Positions 9,493 to 18,857 of a stretch of 64,000 nt of DNA are shown piece by piece (within the stretch, counting starts at the first letter, position 1; each line of letters starts with the position of its first letter). The notes under the pieces are model-generated. The model had not been told where the DNA came from. It saw only the letters and a list, made by a program, of their open reading frames with translations, and did not search any database. Position numbers and translations under genes: made by a program. The stretch is from Ensifer sesbaniae (GTDB taxonomy: Bacteria; Pseudomonadota; Alphaproteobacteria; Rhizobiales; Rhizobiaceae): positions 254,029 to 318,028 of the forward strand of contig NZ_JABEKU010000003.1 in assembly GCF_013283665.1 (NCBI RefSeq). The letters are read 5' to 3'.

Positions 9493-9518
9493 GCCCCGGC
9501 AGCGATGCCGGGGCCTTT
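9493..9518 (+). terminator. Rho-independent terminator after the RND operon
   Basis: GCCCCGGCA (9493-9501) and TGCCGGGGC (9506-9514) form a perfect 9-bp stem with a GCGA loop, followed by a short CTTT tract. Confidence 0.75.
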
Positions 9519-9746
9519 GCCGTTGAGCGTCCAAATTCCTCGTTCTCTGTCGAGGGCGGTGACGTAAACGTGAGCAGCGCCGGCCGTTTGTAACTGGACG
9601 CGCCCGGGCCCTTGAACAATTCTCTCCCTGCCCGTGACGCCATCATCAGGCCGAGCGAAGGCAAAGGCATTCGCTGTTCAACGGCTGCAGTTCCCGCGCC
9701 CCTTCAGGCCCGGGTCAAGCAAGCAAAGTGAGAGAGGTGAAGGCTG

Positions 9747-10580
9747 ATGCTCCGGTACCTTGTCTACACGTTCGCCGCCATATGGCTGATCCATGCATTC
9801 TGGCCGTCCGTCGCGCATGCGCAGCAGCAGCCGCGTCACGCCAGTCAGTGCCAGGCGATTGCCGAGGCCATACCGCAGGCGACCTTCGCCAGCTTCACGC
9901 CCGCGGCCGCCGTCAAGGGACAGGCGACTGCCGGTGAGGTGACCATCACTTATCTCGGTCATTCCACCTTCCTGATCGAGACGCCCGGCGGCATCTCGAT
10001 CGCCACCGACTACAATGGTTGGTTCGTGCCTCCCACGCCGCCGACGGTCGCGACGATGAACAAGGCGCATTCGAGCCACTACACGCTGACACCCGACCCT
10101 GCGATCAGGACCGTGCTGCATGGCTGGGGCGACGACGGCGGACCGGCCCGTCACGACCTCGTGGTGGGTGACACCTATATCCGCAACGTCACGACCGACA
10201 TCCGTGCAGGCGGCGGGGCAATGGAGCGTGACGGTAATTCAATCTTCATTTTCGAGGTCGCGGACCTTTGCATCGGCCATCTCGGTCATCTTCATCATGA
10301 GCTTGACGACAGCCACTACCGTCACATCGGCCGGCTCGACGTGCTCATGGTACCGGTCGACGGCGGTCTGACCATGGGGGCCGAAAGCATGAGCCGGGTC
10401 GTCAATCGACTGCGGTCGTCTCTGATCCTGCCGATGCACCGCCGCGGTCCGCCGATCGACGCCTTTCTCGACATGTTCGGCGACGACTACGACAAACGCT
10501 TCGCCGACAGCGCCAGCGTCAAGGTCTCGTTGCGTTCCTTGCCAAGCAAACCTCTGGTTTATATTCTCCAGGGCGTCTGA
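9747..10580 (+). CDS. Exported MBL-fold metal-dependent hydrolase
   Basis: 277 residues. The N-terminus (MLRYLVYTFAAIWLIHAFWP, then SVAHAQQ) is a signal peptide with cleavage likely after AHA. The body matches the UlaG-like metallo-beta-lactamase fold: TYLGHSTFLIETPGGISIAT near residues 69-88, HSSHYT, and later GHLGHLHH and LILPMHRRG, which supply metal-ligand histidines. The classic HxHxDH motif is not present in its standard form, so catalysis is uncertain. The ATG at 9747 has an AGAGGTGAAGG site. It is followed 17 bases later by another secreted-protein gene, and the two are probably one operon. Substrate unknown. Confidence 0.75.
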   Translation: MLRYLVYTFAAIWLIHAFWPSVAHAQQQPRHASQCQAIAEAIPQATFASFTPAAAVKGQATAGEVTITYLGHSTFLIETPGGISIATDYNGWFVPPTPPTVATMNKAHSSHYTLTPDPAIRTVLHGWGDDGGPARHDLVVGDTYIRNVTTDIRAGGGAMERDGNSIFIFEVADLCIGHLGHLHHELDDSHYRHIGRLDVLMVPVDGGLTMGAESMSRVVNRLRSSLILPMHRRGPPIDAFLDMFGDDYDKRFADSASVKVSLRSLPSKPLVYILQGV

Positions 10581-10597
10581 ACGTTCAGGATCGCCCG

Positions 10598-11080
10598 ATG
10601 AAGTTGCTTGTGGTTGGCGTATCGCTTTTCCTGTCACTGTCGACACTGGCCCAAGCGGGTGGCGCGCCGCCGCCACGCATGCCCTCTCCCGAAGGACAAT
10701 GGCAGCAAAGCCAGCCGGAGCCGACCGTTGAGCCCGCGGGCGTGCAGGAGATATTCGTGATGCCATCGGGCAATATCGGCTGCGTCTACACGCCGGCCGG
10801 CGGCACGCCCGTCTATCAGCCTGCCGACGGCGGCCCGGAGCTTACCTGCGATATCGTCGTGCCGCGCTACGTTCGCGCCACGCTCGGCCGCACGGGTGCG
10901 GCCACCCTCAACCACGCCGTCGGTGATCCGAGCTGCTGTTCGTCCGGCCCGGTGCTCGACTACGGGCAAAGCTGGGCGCGGGGACCGTTCACCTGCGCCT
11001 CGGAGCGCACCGGCCTTTCCTGTCGTCGTGATGACGGACACAGCTTCCACCTGAGCCGCGCGCAGGTATCGGCCGACTGA
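10598..11080 (+). CDS. Small secreted protein, DUF6636-like
   Basis: 160 residues with a signal peptide (MKLLVVGVSLFLSLSTLAQA, cleavage near residue 20), a Pro/Gln-rich linker, then a compact domain with FVMPSGNIGCVYTP, LTCDIV, SCCSSGP, FTCASERTGLSCRRDDGHSF. Six or seven cysteines suggest disulfides in the periplasm. The pattern resembles the DUF6636 family as I recall it; this is not verified. It sits 17 bases after the MBL-fold gene. Function unknown. Confidence 0.6.
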   Translation: MKLLVVGVSLFLSLSTLAQAGGAPPPRMPSPEGQWQQSQPEPTVEPAGVQEIFVMPSGNIGCVYTPAGGTPVYQPADGGPELTCDIVVPRYVRATLGRTGAATLNHAVGDPSCCSSGPVLDYGQSWARGPFTCASERTGLSCRRDDGHSFHLSRAQVSAD

Positions 11081-11164
11081 AAAGCCGCGCCCCGGCTGGA
11101 CGGAAAGCGGCAATAAAACTATAAGGCGCCCCATCCCTACATTATCATGCATGCAGAGGGTGCC

Positions 11165-11911
11165 ATGGCTGGCCATTCACAGTTCAAGAACATCATGCAC
11201 CGCAAGGGCCGTCAGGATGCGGTGCGCTCGAAAATGTTTTCCAAGCTCGCGCGCGAAATCACGGTTGCCGCCAAGGCCGGCATGCCGGACCCGGCGATGA
11301 ACCCGCGCCTGCGCCTGGCGATCCAGAACGCCAAGGCACAGTCGATGCCGAAGGACAACATCGAACGGGCCATCAAGAAGGCCTCCGGCGGCGATGCGGA
11401 AAACTACGAAGAAGTCCGCTACGAGGGCTACGGCCCGGGCGGCGTTGCCGTCATCGTCGAGGCGCTGACCGATAACCGCAACCGTACCGCTTCCAGCGTG
11501 CGCTCGACCTTTACCAAGGCCGGCGGTGCGCTGGGCGAAACCGGATCGGTTTCCTTCTCCTTCGACCGCGTCGGCGAAATTACCTACAAGCTGTCCGCCG
11601 GTGACGCCGACAAGGTCATGGAAGCGGCGATCGAGGCGGGTGCCGACGACGTTACCACCGACGAGGAAGGCCACACGATCATCTGCGGTTTCGAGGCGAT
11701 CGGCGAAGTCTCCAAGGCGCTCGAAGACACGCTCGGCGAAGCCGAGACCGTCAAGGCGATCTGGAAGCCGCAGAACACCGTGCCGGTCGACGAAGAAAAG
11801 GCACAGTCGCTGATGAAGCTCATCGACACGCTCGAAGACGATGACGACGTCCAGAACGTCTATTCGAACTTCGAAGTGTCGGACGAGATCCTGGCGAAGC
11901 TGTCCGCCTGA
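11165..11911 (+). CDS. yebC: YebC/PmpR family protein
   Basis: 248 residues from the ATG at 11165 ([20 protein letters not shown]), the invariant N-terminus of the family; an upstream in-frame ATG at 11147 adds six non-conserved residues and is rejected. Three domains are expected, with [20 protein letters not shown] in the middle. YebC-type proteins were first called transcription regulators; some members are reported to relieve ribosome stalling at proline stretches. It lies upstream of ruvC with two genes between, a relaxed form of the common yebC-ruvCAB order. Confidence 0.94.
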   Translation: MAGHSQFKNIMHRKGRQDAVRSKMFSKLAREITVAAKAGMPDPAMNPRLRLAIQNAKAQSMPKDNIERAIKKASGGDAENYEEVRYEGYGPGGVAVIVEALTDNRNRTASSVRSTFTKAGGALGETGSVSFSFDRVGEITYKLSAGDADKVMEAAIEAGADDVTTDEEGHTIICGFEAIGEVSKALEDTLGEAETVKAIWKPQNTVPVDEEKAQSLMKLIDTLEDDDDVQNVYSNFEVSDEILAKLSA

Positions 11912-11941
11912 TTGGACGCTCGGCAAGTTCCGGATTGTTCA

Positions 11942-11968
11942 CCCGTGTCCGAAAGGGCACGGGTTTTT
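11942..11968 (+). terminator. Rho-independent terminator after yebC
   Basis: CCCGTG (11942-11947) pairs with CACGGG (11958-11963), extended by TCC/GGG around a GAAA loop, followed by TTTTT. Confidence 0.8.
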
Positions 11969-11983
11969 CATTGTACGGTTCCG

Positions 11984-12613
11984 ATGACCTATGAATTTGC
12001 GATCTTCGATTTCGACGGCACGCTCGCCGACACCGCGGCGAGCTTCATGCTTGCCTGCAACAGTGCCGCACGGCGCTACGGCTTCCGTGAGCTTTCCATC
12101 GAGGAGTTCCAGTCGCTTAGGACGATGGGCAATCGCGAGATCATCGCGCATCTCGGCGTGCCCCTGTGGAAGCTGCCGCAGATCGCCATCTTTATGCGCC
12201 GGGCCATGGCGGCCGAGGCCGCATCCGTGCGGCTGTTTCCGGGCGTCGCCGAATTGCTTAGCCGGTTAAAGGCCGCCGGCATCGGCATCGCCATCGTCAG
12301 CTCGAATGCGGAAGACGGGATTCGCGCCGCACTCGGAGAGGCGGCTGCGTCCGTGGACATTCTCGAGTGCGGTGCCGCTCTCTTCGGCAAGGACCAGCAT
12401 TTCAAGAAGGCGGTCCGATATTCCGGGCTGGACCCGACCCGGTTCCTGGCGATCGGCGACGAAGCACGCGACATCGAAGCGGCCCGCAAGGCGGGCATTG
12501 CCGCGGGAGCGGTGGCCTGGGGTTATGCCGATCCGGTCTTCCTGCAAAAGCTCGGACCGGATCGGTTTTTCACCCGCATGGAGGACATTGCGCCGGCTTT
12601 CGGCGTGGTCTGA
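11984..12613 (+). CDS. HAD superfamily hydrolase (phosphoglycolate-phosphatase-like)
   Basis: 209 residues from the ATG at 11984 (MTYEFAIFDFDGTLADTAAS). Motif I is DFDGTLAD (nucleophile Asp near residue 9), motif II is IAIVSSNAEDG, motif III is the Lys in GKDQHFKK, and motif IV is AIGDEARDIEAARKAG. The helical cap after motif I places it in subfamily IA. The longer open frame back to 11912 runs through the yebC terminator and is rejected. Substrate unknown. It converges with the flavin oxidoreductase gene. Confidence 0.88.
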   Translation: MTYEFAIFDFDGTLADTAASFMLACNSAARRYGFRELSIEEFQSLRTMGNREIIAHLGVPLWKLPQIAIFMRRAMAAEAASVRLFPGVAELLSRLKAAGIGIAIVSSNAEDGIRAALGEAAASVDILECGAALFGKDQHFKKAVRYSGLDPTRFLAIGDEARDIEAARKAGIAAGAVAWGYADPVFLQKLGPDRFFTRMEDIAPAFGVV

Positions 12614-12623
12614 TCGCGCTTTC

Positions 12624-13622
12624 TCAGGCCTTCGCGAGATCGCGCTGGGCGTCGGCGAAGAGGCGAAGCGAGTGCAGGCGCGCCTCCATGTCGAAGATCG
12701 GTAGGGAGATGATCAGCTCATCGGCCTTCGTCTGATCGAGGAAGGTCGCGATTTTCCGGCGGATCGTCTCGGGCCCGCCGACGACCGCATACATCATCGA
12801 ATGGTCCACGAAGATCTTTTCGTCATAGCTCCAGAGCCCGTCCATCGATTGAACCGGCGGCGGGAAGCGTCCGCGCGCATTGCGCCGCAGCGCCACGAAG
12901 GATTGCTGCATCGAGGTGAAGAGATAGTTCGCCTCCTCGTCCGTATCGGCGGCGACACCCATGACGCCGACCATGACATGCGGTCTGTCGAGCGTCGCGG
13001 ACGGCGTGAAGCGTTCGCGATAGATCTCCAGCGCCGAGAGCAGCATGTCCGGCGCGAAATGCGAAGCGAAGGCGAAGGGAAGGCCGAGCATGCCGGCAAG
13101 ATGAGCGCTGAAATGGCTCGAGCCCAACAGCCAGATCGGCACATTGGTGTCGGCGCCCGGAACGGCGATGATCTTCTGATCCTCGGCGACGGGGCCGAGC
13201 AGGGCCTGCAGTTCCACGACATCGTTCGGGAAATTGTTGCCGCTTGCCTCCATGTTGCGCCGGAGCGCCTGGGCCGTGCGCATGTCGGTTCCCGGCGCGC
13301 GGCCGAGGCCGAGATCGATGCGACCCGGATAGAGCGCGGCGAGCGTGCCGAACTGTTCGGCGATCACCAGCGGCGAATGGTTCGGCAGCATGATGCCGCC
13401 GGAGCCGACGCGGATCGTCTTCGTGGCTGCGGCCACGTGCGAGATCACGATGGAGGTCGCGGCGCTGGCGATGCCCTTCATGCCGTGGTGTTCCGCCAGC
13501 CAGAAGCGTTTGTAGCCGTTCTCCTCGGCGGCCTGCGCCAGGCGGCGGGAATTTTCGAGCGATTGGGCGACGCTGCCGCCTTCGGTGATCGGGGAGAGAT
13601 CGAGGACGGAGAAAGTCGCCAT
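12624..13622 (-). CDS. LLM-class flavin-dependent oxidoreductase
   Basis: 332 residues of the bacterial luciferase-like monooxygenase fold (TIM barrel). Typical blocks are [14 protein letters not shown] at the N-terminus, [36 protein letters not shown] and [10 protein letters not shown]. These match the alkanal monooxygenase-like single-subunit group (MsnO8/YhbW type). It should use FMNH2 from a partner reductase that is not encoded nearby. Physiological substrate unknown. It is a single-gene minus-strand unit between the HAD gene and ruvC. Confidence 0.88.
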   Translation of the reverse strand: MATFSVLDLSPITEGGSVAQSLENSRRLAQAAEENGYKRFWLAEHHGMKGIASAATSIVISHVAAATKTIRVGSGGIMLPNHSPLVIAEQFGTLAALYPGRIDLGLGRAPGTDMRTAQALRRNMEASGNNFPNDVVELQALLGPVAEDQKIIAVPGADTNVPIWLLGSSHFSAHLAGMLGLPFAFASHFAPDMLLSALEIYRERFTPSATLDRPHVMVGVMGVAADTDEEANYLFTSMQQSFVALRRNARGRFPPPVQSMDGLWSYDEKIFVDHSMMYAVVGGPETIRRKIATFLDQTKADELIISLPIFDMEARLHSLRLFADAQRDLAKA

Positions 13623-13792
13623 GGCAAAGGCCTTTATTGAGGGAAATTGATGAAAGGCTATGTAAGCTCAATTTTCCTCAATCCAAGGGCGACGACCAAG
13701 AATTCCTGAAGCCCTGTTTCAACTGTGCGTATGTTTTTGTTTTGTTCACTTTTTGCTGGCAGCGTCCAGGCTGGCGTCATAGGGTGAATTTC

Positions 13793-14305
13793 ATGCAGAA
13801 TATGATTCGCATCATCGGCATCGATCCGGGCCTCCGCCGCACCGGCTGGGGCATCATCGAGACGCTCGGCAACTCGCTGCGTTTCGTTGCCTCCGGCACG
13901 GTCACCTCCGATGGCGAGATGGATCTTGCTTCGCGGCTTTGCCAGTTGCACGACGGCCTTGCCGAAGTGGTGCACAGCTACCAGCCGCACGAAGCGGCGG
14001 TCGAGCAGACCTTCGTCAACAAGGACGCGACGGCGACGCTGAAGCTTGGCCAGGCGCGCGGCATTGCGATGCTGGTGCCGGCGCGCGCGGGCTTGAGGGT
14101 CGCCGAATATGCGCCGAACGCGGTCAAGAAGGCCGTGATCGGCGTCGGCCATGGCGAGAAGCAGCAGATCCACATGATGATCAAGGTTCTGATGCCGAAG
14201 GTCGAGTTCAAGGGCAACGATGCGGCGGACGCACTGGCGATCGCCATCTGTCATGCCCACAATCGGCAATCGGTGACGAGCCGGCTCGCCGCATTGATGG
14301 CGTAG
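13793..14305 (+). CDS. ruvC: Holliday junction resolvase RuvC
   Basis: 170 residues from the ATG at 13793 ([20 protein letters not shown]). The catalytic acidic residues are visible: Asp11 in GIDPG, the Glu in [20 protein letters not shown], and the Asp pair in [15 protein letters not shown]. RuvC cuts Holliday junctions moved by RuvAB. The open frame extends 52 codons upstream without family similarity, so the inner ATG is chosen. ruvA follows after 115 bases that contain a palindromic repeat. Confidence 0.95.
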   Translation: MQNMIRIIGIDPGLRRTGWGIIETLGNSLRFVASGTVTSDGEMDLASRLCQLHDGLAEVVHSYQPHEAAVEQTFVNKDATATLKLGQARGIAMLVPARAGLRVAEYAPNAVKKAVIGVGHGEKQQIHMMIKVLMPKVEFKGNDAADALAIAICHAHNRQSVTSRLAALMA

Positions 14306-14320
14306 TTGCAGTAGATCTGA

Positions 14321-14366
14321 AGTGCTACACCGACTTCATCGCGTCTTGAGGCGCGCGACGCTGTAG
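14321..14366 (+). repeat. Rhizobial palindromic intergenic repeat (module A copy)
   Basis: AGTGCTACACCG at one end and GACGCTGTAG at the other enclose a GCGTCTTGAGGCGC core. It is the same design as the units at 56113-56161 and 57947-57996. It lies between ruvC and ruvA. It probably belongs to the RIME-type mosaic repeats of rhizobia. Confidence 0.65.
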
Positions 14367-14420
14367 AGAAGATATTTTCCGATGGTCTGAGCGACCATCC
14401 CCCACCGCGAGAGACGCCAC

Positions 14421-15038
14421 ATGATCGGCAAATTGAAGGGTACCATCGACGAGATCGGCGAGGATCACGTCGTGCTCGACGTGCATGGCGTCGGCTATGT
14501 CGCCTTTTGTTCGGCGCGCACCTTGTCCAAGCTCGGTTCGGCTGGCGAGGCGGCGATGCTCTTCATCGAGACCTATGTGCGCGAGGACCAGTTGAAGCTC
14601 TTCGGCTTCTTGACGGCGCTCGAGCGGGAGTGGTTTCGCTTGCTGCAAAGCGTGCAGGGCGTCGGCTCCAAGGTTGCGCTTGCGGTGCTCTCGACCCTGA
14701 CGCCGGGCGAACTCGCCAATGCCATCGCGCTGCAGGACAAGACCTCGGTCTCCCGCGCGCCGGGTGTCGGCCCCAAGGTGGCGGTGCGCATCGTCACCGA
14801 ACTCAAGAACAAGGCACCGTCCTTTGCCGGCGAGATGGCGTCGTCGATCGGCCTCAAGCAGGAGCTTGGCGAAGGGGTCGCCTCCGCGCCGGTGTCGGAT
14901 GCGGTTTCGGCGCTGACCAATCTCGGCTATTCGCGCGACCAGGCGGCCAATGCGGTTGCCGCCGCGCTGAAGAATGGCGGTGAGGGGGGAGACAGTGCCA
15001 AGCTCATCCGCCTCGGCCTCAAGGAACTGGCGCGATGA
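14421..15038 (+). CDS. ruvA: Holliday junction branch migration protein RuvA
   Basis: 205 residues beginning [20 protein letters not shown], the OB-fold domain I. Domain II carries the helix-hairpin-helix motifs ([16 protein letters not shown] and [20 protein letters not shown]). Domain III at the C-terminus (about 160-205) binds RuvB. RuvA tetramers hold the Holliday junction open for the RuvB motors. The length is standard. ruvB starts 94 bases downstream. Confidence 0.95.
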   Translation: MIGKLKGTIDEIGEDHVVLDVHGVGYVAFCSARTLSKLGSAGEAAMLFIETYVREDQLKLFGFLTALEREWFRLLQSVQGVGSKVALAVLSTLTPGELANAIALQDKTSVSRAPGVGPKVAVRIVTELKNKAPSFAGEMASSIGLKQELGEGVASAPVSDAVSALTNLGYSRDQAANAVAAALKNGGEGGDSAKLIRLGLKELAR

Positions 15039-15132
15039 GCGCTTGCCTTGGCGGGGCGCAGAAGGCAGAACGGAAGGGGCCGGACGCAGGTGGGTGCCTG
15101 CGCCATGACGACCGACCAATTGGAACGAATGC

Positions 15133-16173
15133 ATGACTGATGCGGCACGTCTGATAACGCCGGAAAAGCGCGGCGAGGATCTCGACGCGACCATGCGCCC
15201 GCAGTCGCTGGACGAGTTTACCGGCCAGGCGGAAGCGCGCGCCAACCTGAAGATCTTCATCGAAGCGGCCAAGAACCGCGGCGAGGCGCTGGATCACGTA
15301 CTGTTCGTCGGCCCGCCCGGCCTCGGCAAGACGACGCTTGCGCAGATCATGGCCAAGGAGCTCGGCGTCAATTTCCGCTCGACCTCCGGCCCGGTCATAG
15401 CCAAGGCCGGCGATCTCGCCGCACTGCTCACCAATCTCGAAGAGCGCGACGTGCTCTTCATCGACGAAATCCACCGGCTCAATCCGGCGGTCGAAGAAAT
15501 CCTCTATCCGGCGATGGAGGATTTCCAGCTCGACCTCATCATCGGCGAAGGCCCGGCCGCACGTTCGGTGAAGATCGATCTCTCGAAGTTCACGCTGGTG
15601 GCAGCAACCACCCGCCTCGGCTTGCTGACGACACCGCTTCGTGACCGTTTCGGCATCCCGGTGCGGCTCAACTTCTACACCGTCGAAGAACTGGAATCGA
15701 TCGTCCGGCGCGGCGCCCGGCTGATGGGGCTCGGCATGACCGACGATGGCGCGCGCGAGATCGCCCGTCGCGCCCGCGGCACGCCGCGCATCGCCGGGCG
15801 GCTGCTGCGCCGGGTGCGCGATTTTGCCGAAGTGGCGCGCGCCGAGGCCGTGACCAAGGAGATCGCCGACGAAGCACTGACACGGCTGCTCGTCGATAAT
15901 ATGGGGCTCGACCAGCTCGACCGCCGCTATCTCTTCATGATCGCGCAGAATTTCGCTGGCGGACCCGTCGGCATCGAAACCATAGCCGCCGGGCTCTCCG
16001 AACCGCGCGACGCGATCGAAGACATCATCGAGCCCTATCTGATCCAGCAAGGTTTCATACAGCGGACGCCGCGCGGCCGTATCTTGACCGCAAATGCCTG
16101 GAAACATATCGGCCTCAATCCGCCGAAAGAGGTCGAGGCGACACAATTTCGGCTGACACTCGAGGACGAATAG
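15133..16173 (+). CDS. ruvB: Holliday junction branch migration ATPase RuvB
   Basis: 346 residues. Walker [10 protein letters not shown] is at residues 60-68, Walker B/DEIH at 111-114, sensor 1 region in [20 protein letters not shown], and the C-terminal winged helix ends with [20 protein letters not shown]. It forms hexameric rings on both sides of RuvA and drives branch migration. Its stop codon is immediately followed by the ATG of a phosphoesterase gene, so the two are likely co-translated. Confidence 0.96.
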   Translation: MTDAARLITPEKRGEDLDATMRPQSLDEFTGQAEARANLKIFIEAAKNRGEALDHVLFVGPPGLGKTTLAQIMAKELGVNFRSTSGPVIAKAGDLAALLTNLEERDVLFIDEIHRLNPAVEEILYPAMEDFQLDLIIGEGPAARSVKIDLSKFTLVAATTRLGLLTTPLRDRFGIPVRLNFYTVEELESIVRRGARLMGLGMTDDGAREIARRARGTPRIAGRLLRRVRDFAEVARAEAVTKEIADEALTRLLVDNMGLDQLDRRYLFMIAQNFAGGPVGIETIAAGLSEPRDAIEDIIEPYLIQQGFIQRTPRGRILTANAWKHIGLNPPKEVEATQFRLTLEDE

Positions 16174-17076
16174 ATGATTACCCGCCGCGGATTGTTGAAA
16201 ATGATCGGCGGCGGGATTGCCAGCATGGCAGCGCTTAGCGGTTACGCCTTCGCCGTCGAACCATTGGCCCGGCTGAATGTAACCCGCTACTCGCTGACGC
16301 CGCCCGGCTGGACACCCGGCCTGAAATTGCGTGTCGTCGCGCTCGCCGATATCCATGCCTGCGAACCCTGGATGCCGGCAAGCCGCATCGCCTCGATCTG
16401 CCGCCAGGCCAATGATCTCGGCGGCGACGTAACCGTGCTTCTCGGTGATTACGCGGCCGGTATGAATTTCGTTACCCGCTATGTCCACTCCAGCGAATGG
16501 GCTAAGTCGCTTGCGACGCTTACGGCGCCGCTCGGCGTCCATGCCGTCATGGGCAATCACGACTGGTGGGAGGACAAGACCGCGCAGAGAAACGGAAGCG
16601 GTCCGACCTTCGGACACAAGGCGCTGCAGGATGTCGGCATCAACGTCTACAGCAACCGGGCAGTCCGGCTGGAGAAAGAAGGGCAGGGCTTCTGGATCGC
16701 CGGTCTCGAAGACCAGCTCGCCCTGGTGCCGGGCAAGAAGTGGCAGCGGCAGCGCATGAAAGGTCTCGACGATCTCGAGGGCACGCTGGCGCAGGTGAGC
16801 GATGGCGATCCGGTCATTCTGCTGGCACACGAGCCGGACATCTTCCCGAGCGTTCCCTCACGCGTCGCGTTGACATTGTCGGGCCATACCCATGGCGGCC
16901 AGGTGCGGCTTCTCGGCTACGCGCCCGTGGTGCCCTCGCGCTTCGGCGATCGCTACGCCTATGGCCATATGGTCGAGAACGATTGCAACCTGATCGTTTC
17001 CGGAGGTCTCGGCTGTTCGCTTGCGCCGGTTCGTTTCGGCGTGCCGCCGGAAATCGTCGTCATCGACCTTGGTTAG
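16174..17076 (+). CDS. Tat-exported metallophosphoesterase
   Basis: 300 residues. The N-terminus MITRRGLLKMIGGGIASMAA has a twin-arginine motif (RRGLLK) and a hydrophobic h-region, so Tat export or membrane anchoring is likely. Calcineurin-like motifs follow: LADIHACEPW (first metal site), LGDYAAG, MGNHDWWED and SGHTHGGQVRL. It resembles the YaeI/YkuE group, some of which act on UDP-lipid or other envelope substrates; the substrate here is unknown. The ATG directly abuts the ruvB stop codon. Confidence 0.85.
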   Translation: MITRRGLLKMIGGGIASMAALSGYAFAVEPLARLNVTRYSLTPPGWTPGLKLRVVALADIHACEPWMPASRIASICRQANDLGGDVTVLLGDYAAGMNFVTRYVHSSEWAKSLATLTAPLGVHAVMGNHDWWEDKTAQRNGSGPTFGHKALQDVGINVYSNRAVRLEKEGQGFWIAGLEDQLALVPGKKWQRQRMKGLDDLEGTLAQVSDGDPVILLAHEPDIFPSVPSRVALTLSGHTHGGQVRLLGYAPVVPSRFGDRYAYGHMVENDCNLIVSGGLGCSLAPVRFGVPPEIVVIDLG

Positions 17077-17097
17077 CTGATCCGAGGTCCGGAGGCT

Positions 17098-18000
17098 TTA
17101 CGCGGGCCTGATGTCCTCGAGCAGACCCCTGATCGAGGTCGCCAGCCGCTCCGATCCGCCAGGCTGCCAGCCGAGCTGGCGCAATTTTTCAGTCGCCATA
17201 ACCAGATAGCCATCCGCCGAAACGGTCTCCGGCAATGGGTGCGGGCATCCGGTCAGTGCCTGCACCAGCGAGAGAATTTTCCTGACGTCGAGCAGCAGGT
17301 CCGAAACGTTGAAGACCTCACCCCGCACCGCGGCGCTATCCGCTTCGAGCATCAGGCGCACCGCGGCACCCACGTCATCGCCATGGATCTCGGTGCCGAT
17401 CCGCGGCTGGATCGGTTTTCCTTCAAGATAGCTCGCAAACAGGTCGGCCCACTTGTGCCGTCGGCCAGGACCAGCGGCACCGTATACGCCGGTGACCCGC
17501 AGGCTTGCCGGGATGAAGTCCTCGGTTGCAAGCATCCGCAAGTGATCTTCGACCGCGACCTTCACCTGGCCATAAAGCGTGTCCGGGTCTGGCGGCGACG
17601 TCTCGTCGAGACGGCCAGCGCGGCGACTGCCGTAGACGGCGCGGCTCGACAGAAACACGCAGCGCTTAACGCCGGCCGCCCGTGCCGTCTCGAACAGGCG
17701 GACCGAGCCGTCGATATTCGCACGGCAGAAGCCTTGCGGATCGTCGCCTTCACCGCCGCGATACCTGCCCTCGACATGTTCGAATGCAGCATGGACGAAG
17801 GCGGCAACGCCTTCGAATACGGCGGCTTGGTCGAGATCCGGATCGAGAAACAACGGCACGAAGCGAAGATCGGCGGTGAAATAGCCGGGGTCGGGCGGAT
17901 GGCGGCCGCCGACGATCACCTCGTATCCGTTCCGCAACAAATGCTCGACGATGAAGCGGCCGACGAAACCGGTGCCGCCGGAGACCAGGACCCGTGTCAT
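17098..18000 (-). CDS. sqdC: Sulfolipid biosynthesis NAD-dependent epimerase/reductase (SqdC-like)
   Basis: 300 residues, an extended short-chain dehydrogenase with VSGGTGFVGRFIVEHLLRNG (NAD site, residues 5-24), VFLSSRAVYGS and YGQVKVAVEDHL (Tyr-x3-Lys). It is the last gene of a coupled minus-strand trio with sqdD and sqdB, overlapping the gene before it by four bases. In Rhodobacter and Sinorhizobium the third sqd gene encodes such a reductase-like protein needed for normal sulfoquinovosyl diacylglycerol metabolism. The symbol rests on context; sequence alone gives only an epimerase family. Confidence 0.7.
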   Translation of the reverse strand: MTRVLVSGGTGFVGRFIVEHLLRNGYEVIVGGRHPPDPGYFTADLRFVPLFLDPDLDQAAVFEGVAAFVHAAFEHVEGRYRGGEGDDPQGFCRANIDGSVRLFETARAAGVKRCVFLSSRAVYGSRRAGRLDETSPPDPDTLYGQVKVAVEDHLRMLATEDFIPASLRVTGVYGAAGPGRRHKWADLFASYLEGKPIQPRIGTEIHGDDVGAAVRLMLEADSAAVRGEVFNVSDLLLDVRKILSLVQALTGCPHPLPETVSADGYLVMATEKLRQLGWQPGGSERLATSIRGLLEDIRPA

Positions 18001-18857
18001 CGGCGTACCGGATTGGGGAGAGAAGCGATCTCCGGAATGTCGTCCCCGGTCAGGAAGGCAAACCAGAGGTCGATCAGCGGCCGCAAGGCCTCGGCACGGG
18101 GATGGTCCTTTTCCCAGGGCTTTTCATACTGGTAGTGCAGGACGCCGATCGAGCGCCAGTCCCAGAGGTCGGGCATGTTGAACCAGACATATTGCAACAT
18201 GTTCATCGTCACCGGCAGGCCGTGCCAATCCGGGAAGAAAGTCTGCAGGAAGGTCTGGTCGGTGCGCGGCCAGAAGGCCTCGGGTGCGTCGAGACGAGCG
18301 AGCATCCGTCCGAATGTCGCGAGCGAAGGCTCGGCGACGAAGACGCCGGAGTTCAGCCGGTGAAAGTCGGCGAGGCTTCCGTAGACGTTCGGCGCGGCGG
18401 AGAACTCCGGATAGGAAAACAGCCGGTCGATGTTCCTGAGCACGATCGCGTCGGCGTCGATGAAGACGCAGCGGCGGTATTCGACGAGTTGCCAGAGCCT
18501 GAGCTTGCAGAAATTGTCGAGCGGCGAGTGAAAGGCGGGTTTGCGGCCCTTGGTAAAGGGCGCCGTCTCATGCACGTTCCGGCGCTGGTGGCGCTCGTTG
18601 AAGGCGTCGGAGAGCGGCAGGAGGTCGGCCTCGACGAGGCGGCAGCCGAACTCGGCCAGCGGCGCCAGCGCGTCGAGCGAGACGCCGCCGGTATGCAGCA
18701 CCACAATATCGGCCTCGGTGCCGGAGAGGCGCAGCGAGCGCGCCAAAGCGCGGGCCCCGAGCGCATAGTCGGCATTGGTGACCAGCGTCACGAAGGCATG
18801 GCCGGCAGAAGGAGGCGAGGAGGGGCGGAGCCCCTCCGAAGGGTCGGTGGATGTCAT
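17997..18857 (-). CDS. sqdD: Sulfolipid glycosyltransferase SqdD (GT8)
   Basis: 286 residues of the GT8 (glycogenin-like) fold: FVTLVTNADYALGARALARS at the N-terminus, the metal-binding DxD in RRCVFIDADAIVLRNIDRLF, and NSGVFVAEPSL. In purple bacteria SqdD is proposed to transfer the sulfoquinovose unit to a diacylglycerol acceptor. The gene overlaps sqdB upstream and sqdC downstream by four bases each (ATGA), so the three products are made in fixed order. No signal peptide or membrane segment. Confidence 0.8.
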   Translation of the reverse strand: MTSTDPSEGLRPSSPPSAGHAFVTLVTNADYALGARALARSLRLSGTEADIVVLHTGGVSLDALAPLAEFGCRLVEADLLPLSDAFNERHQRRNVHETAPFTKGRKPAFHSPLDNFCKLRLWQLVEYRRCVFIDADAIVLRNIDRLFSYPEFSAAPNVYGSLADFHRLNSGVFVAEPSLATFGRMLARLDAPEAFWPRTDQTFLQTFFPDWHGLPVTMNMLQYVWFNMPDLWDWRSIGVLHYQYEKPWEKDHPRAEALRPLIDLWFAFLTGDDIPEIASLPNPVRR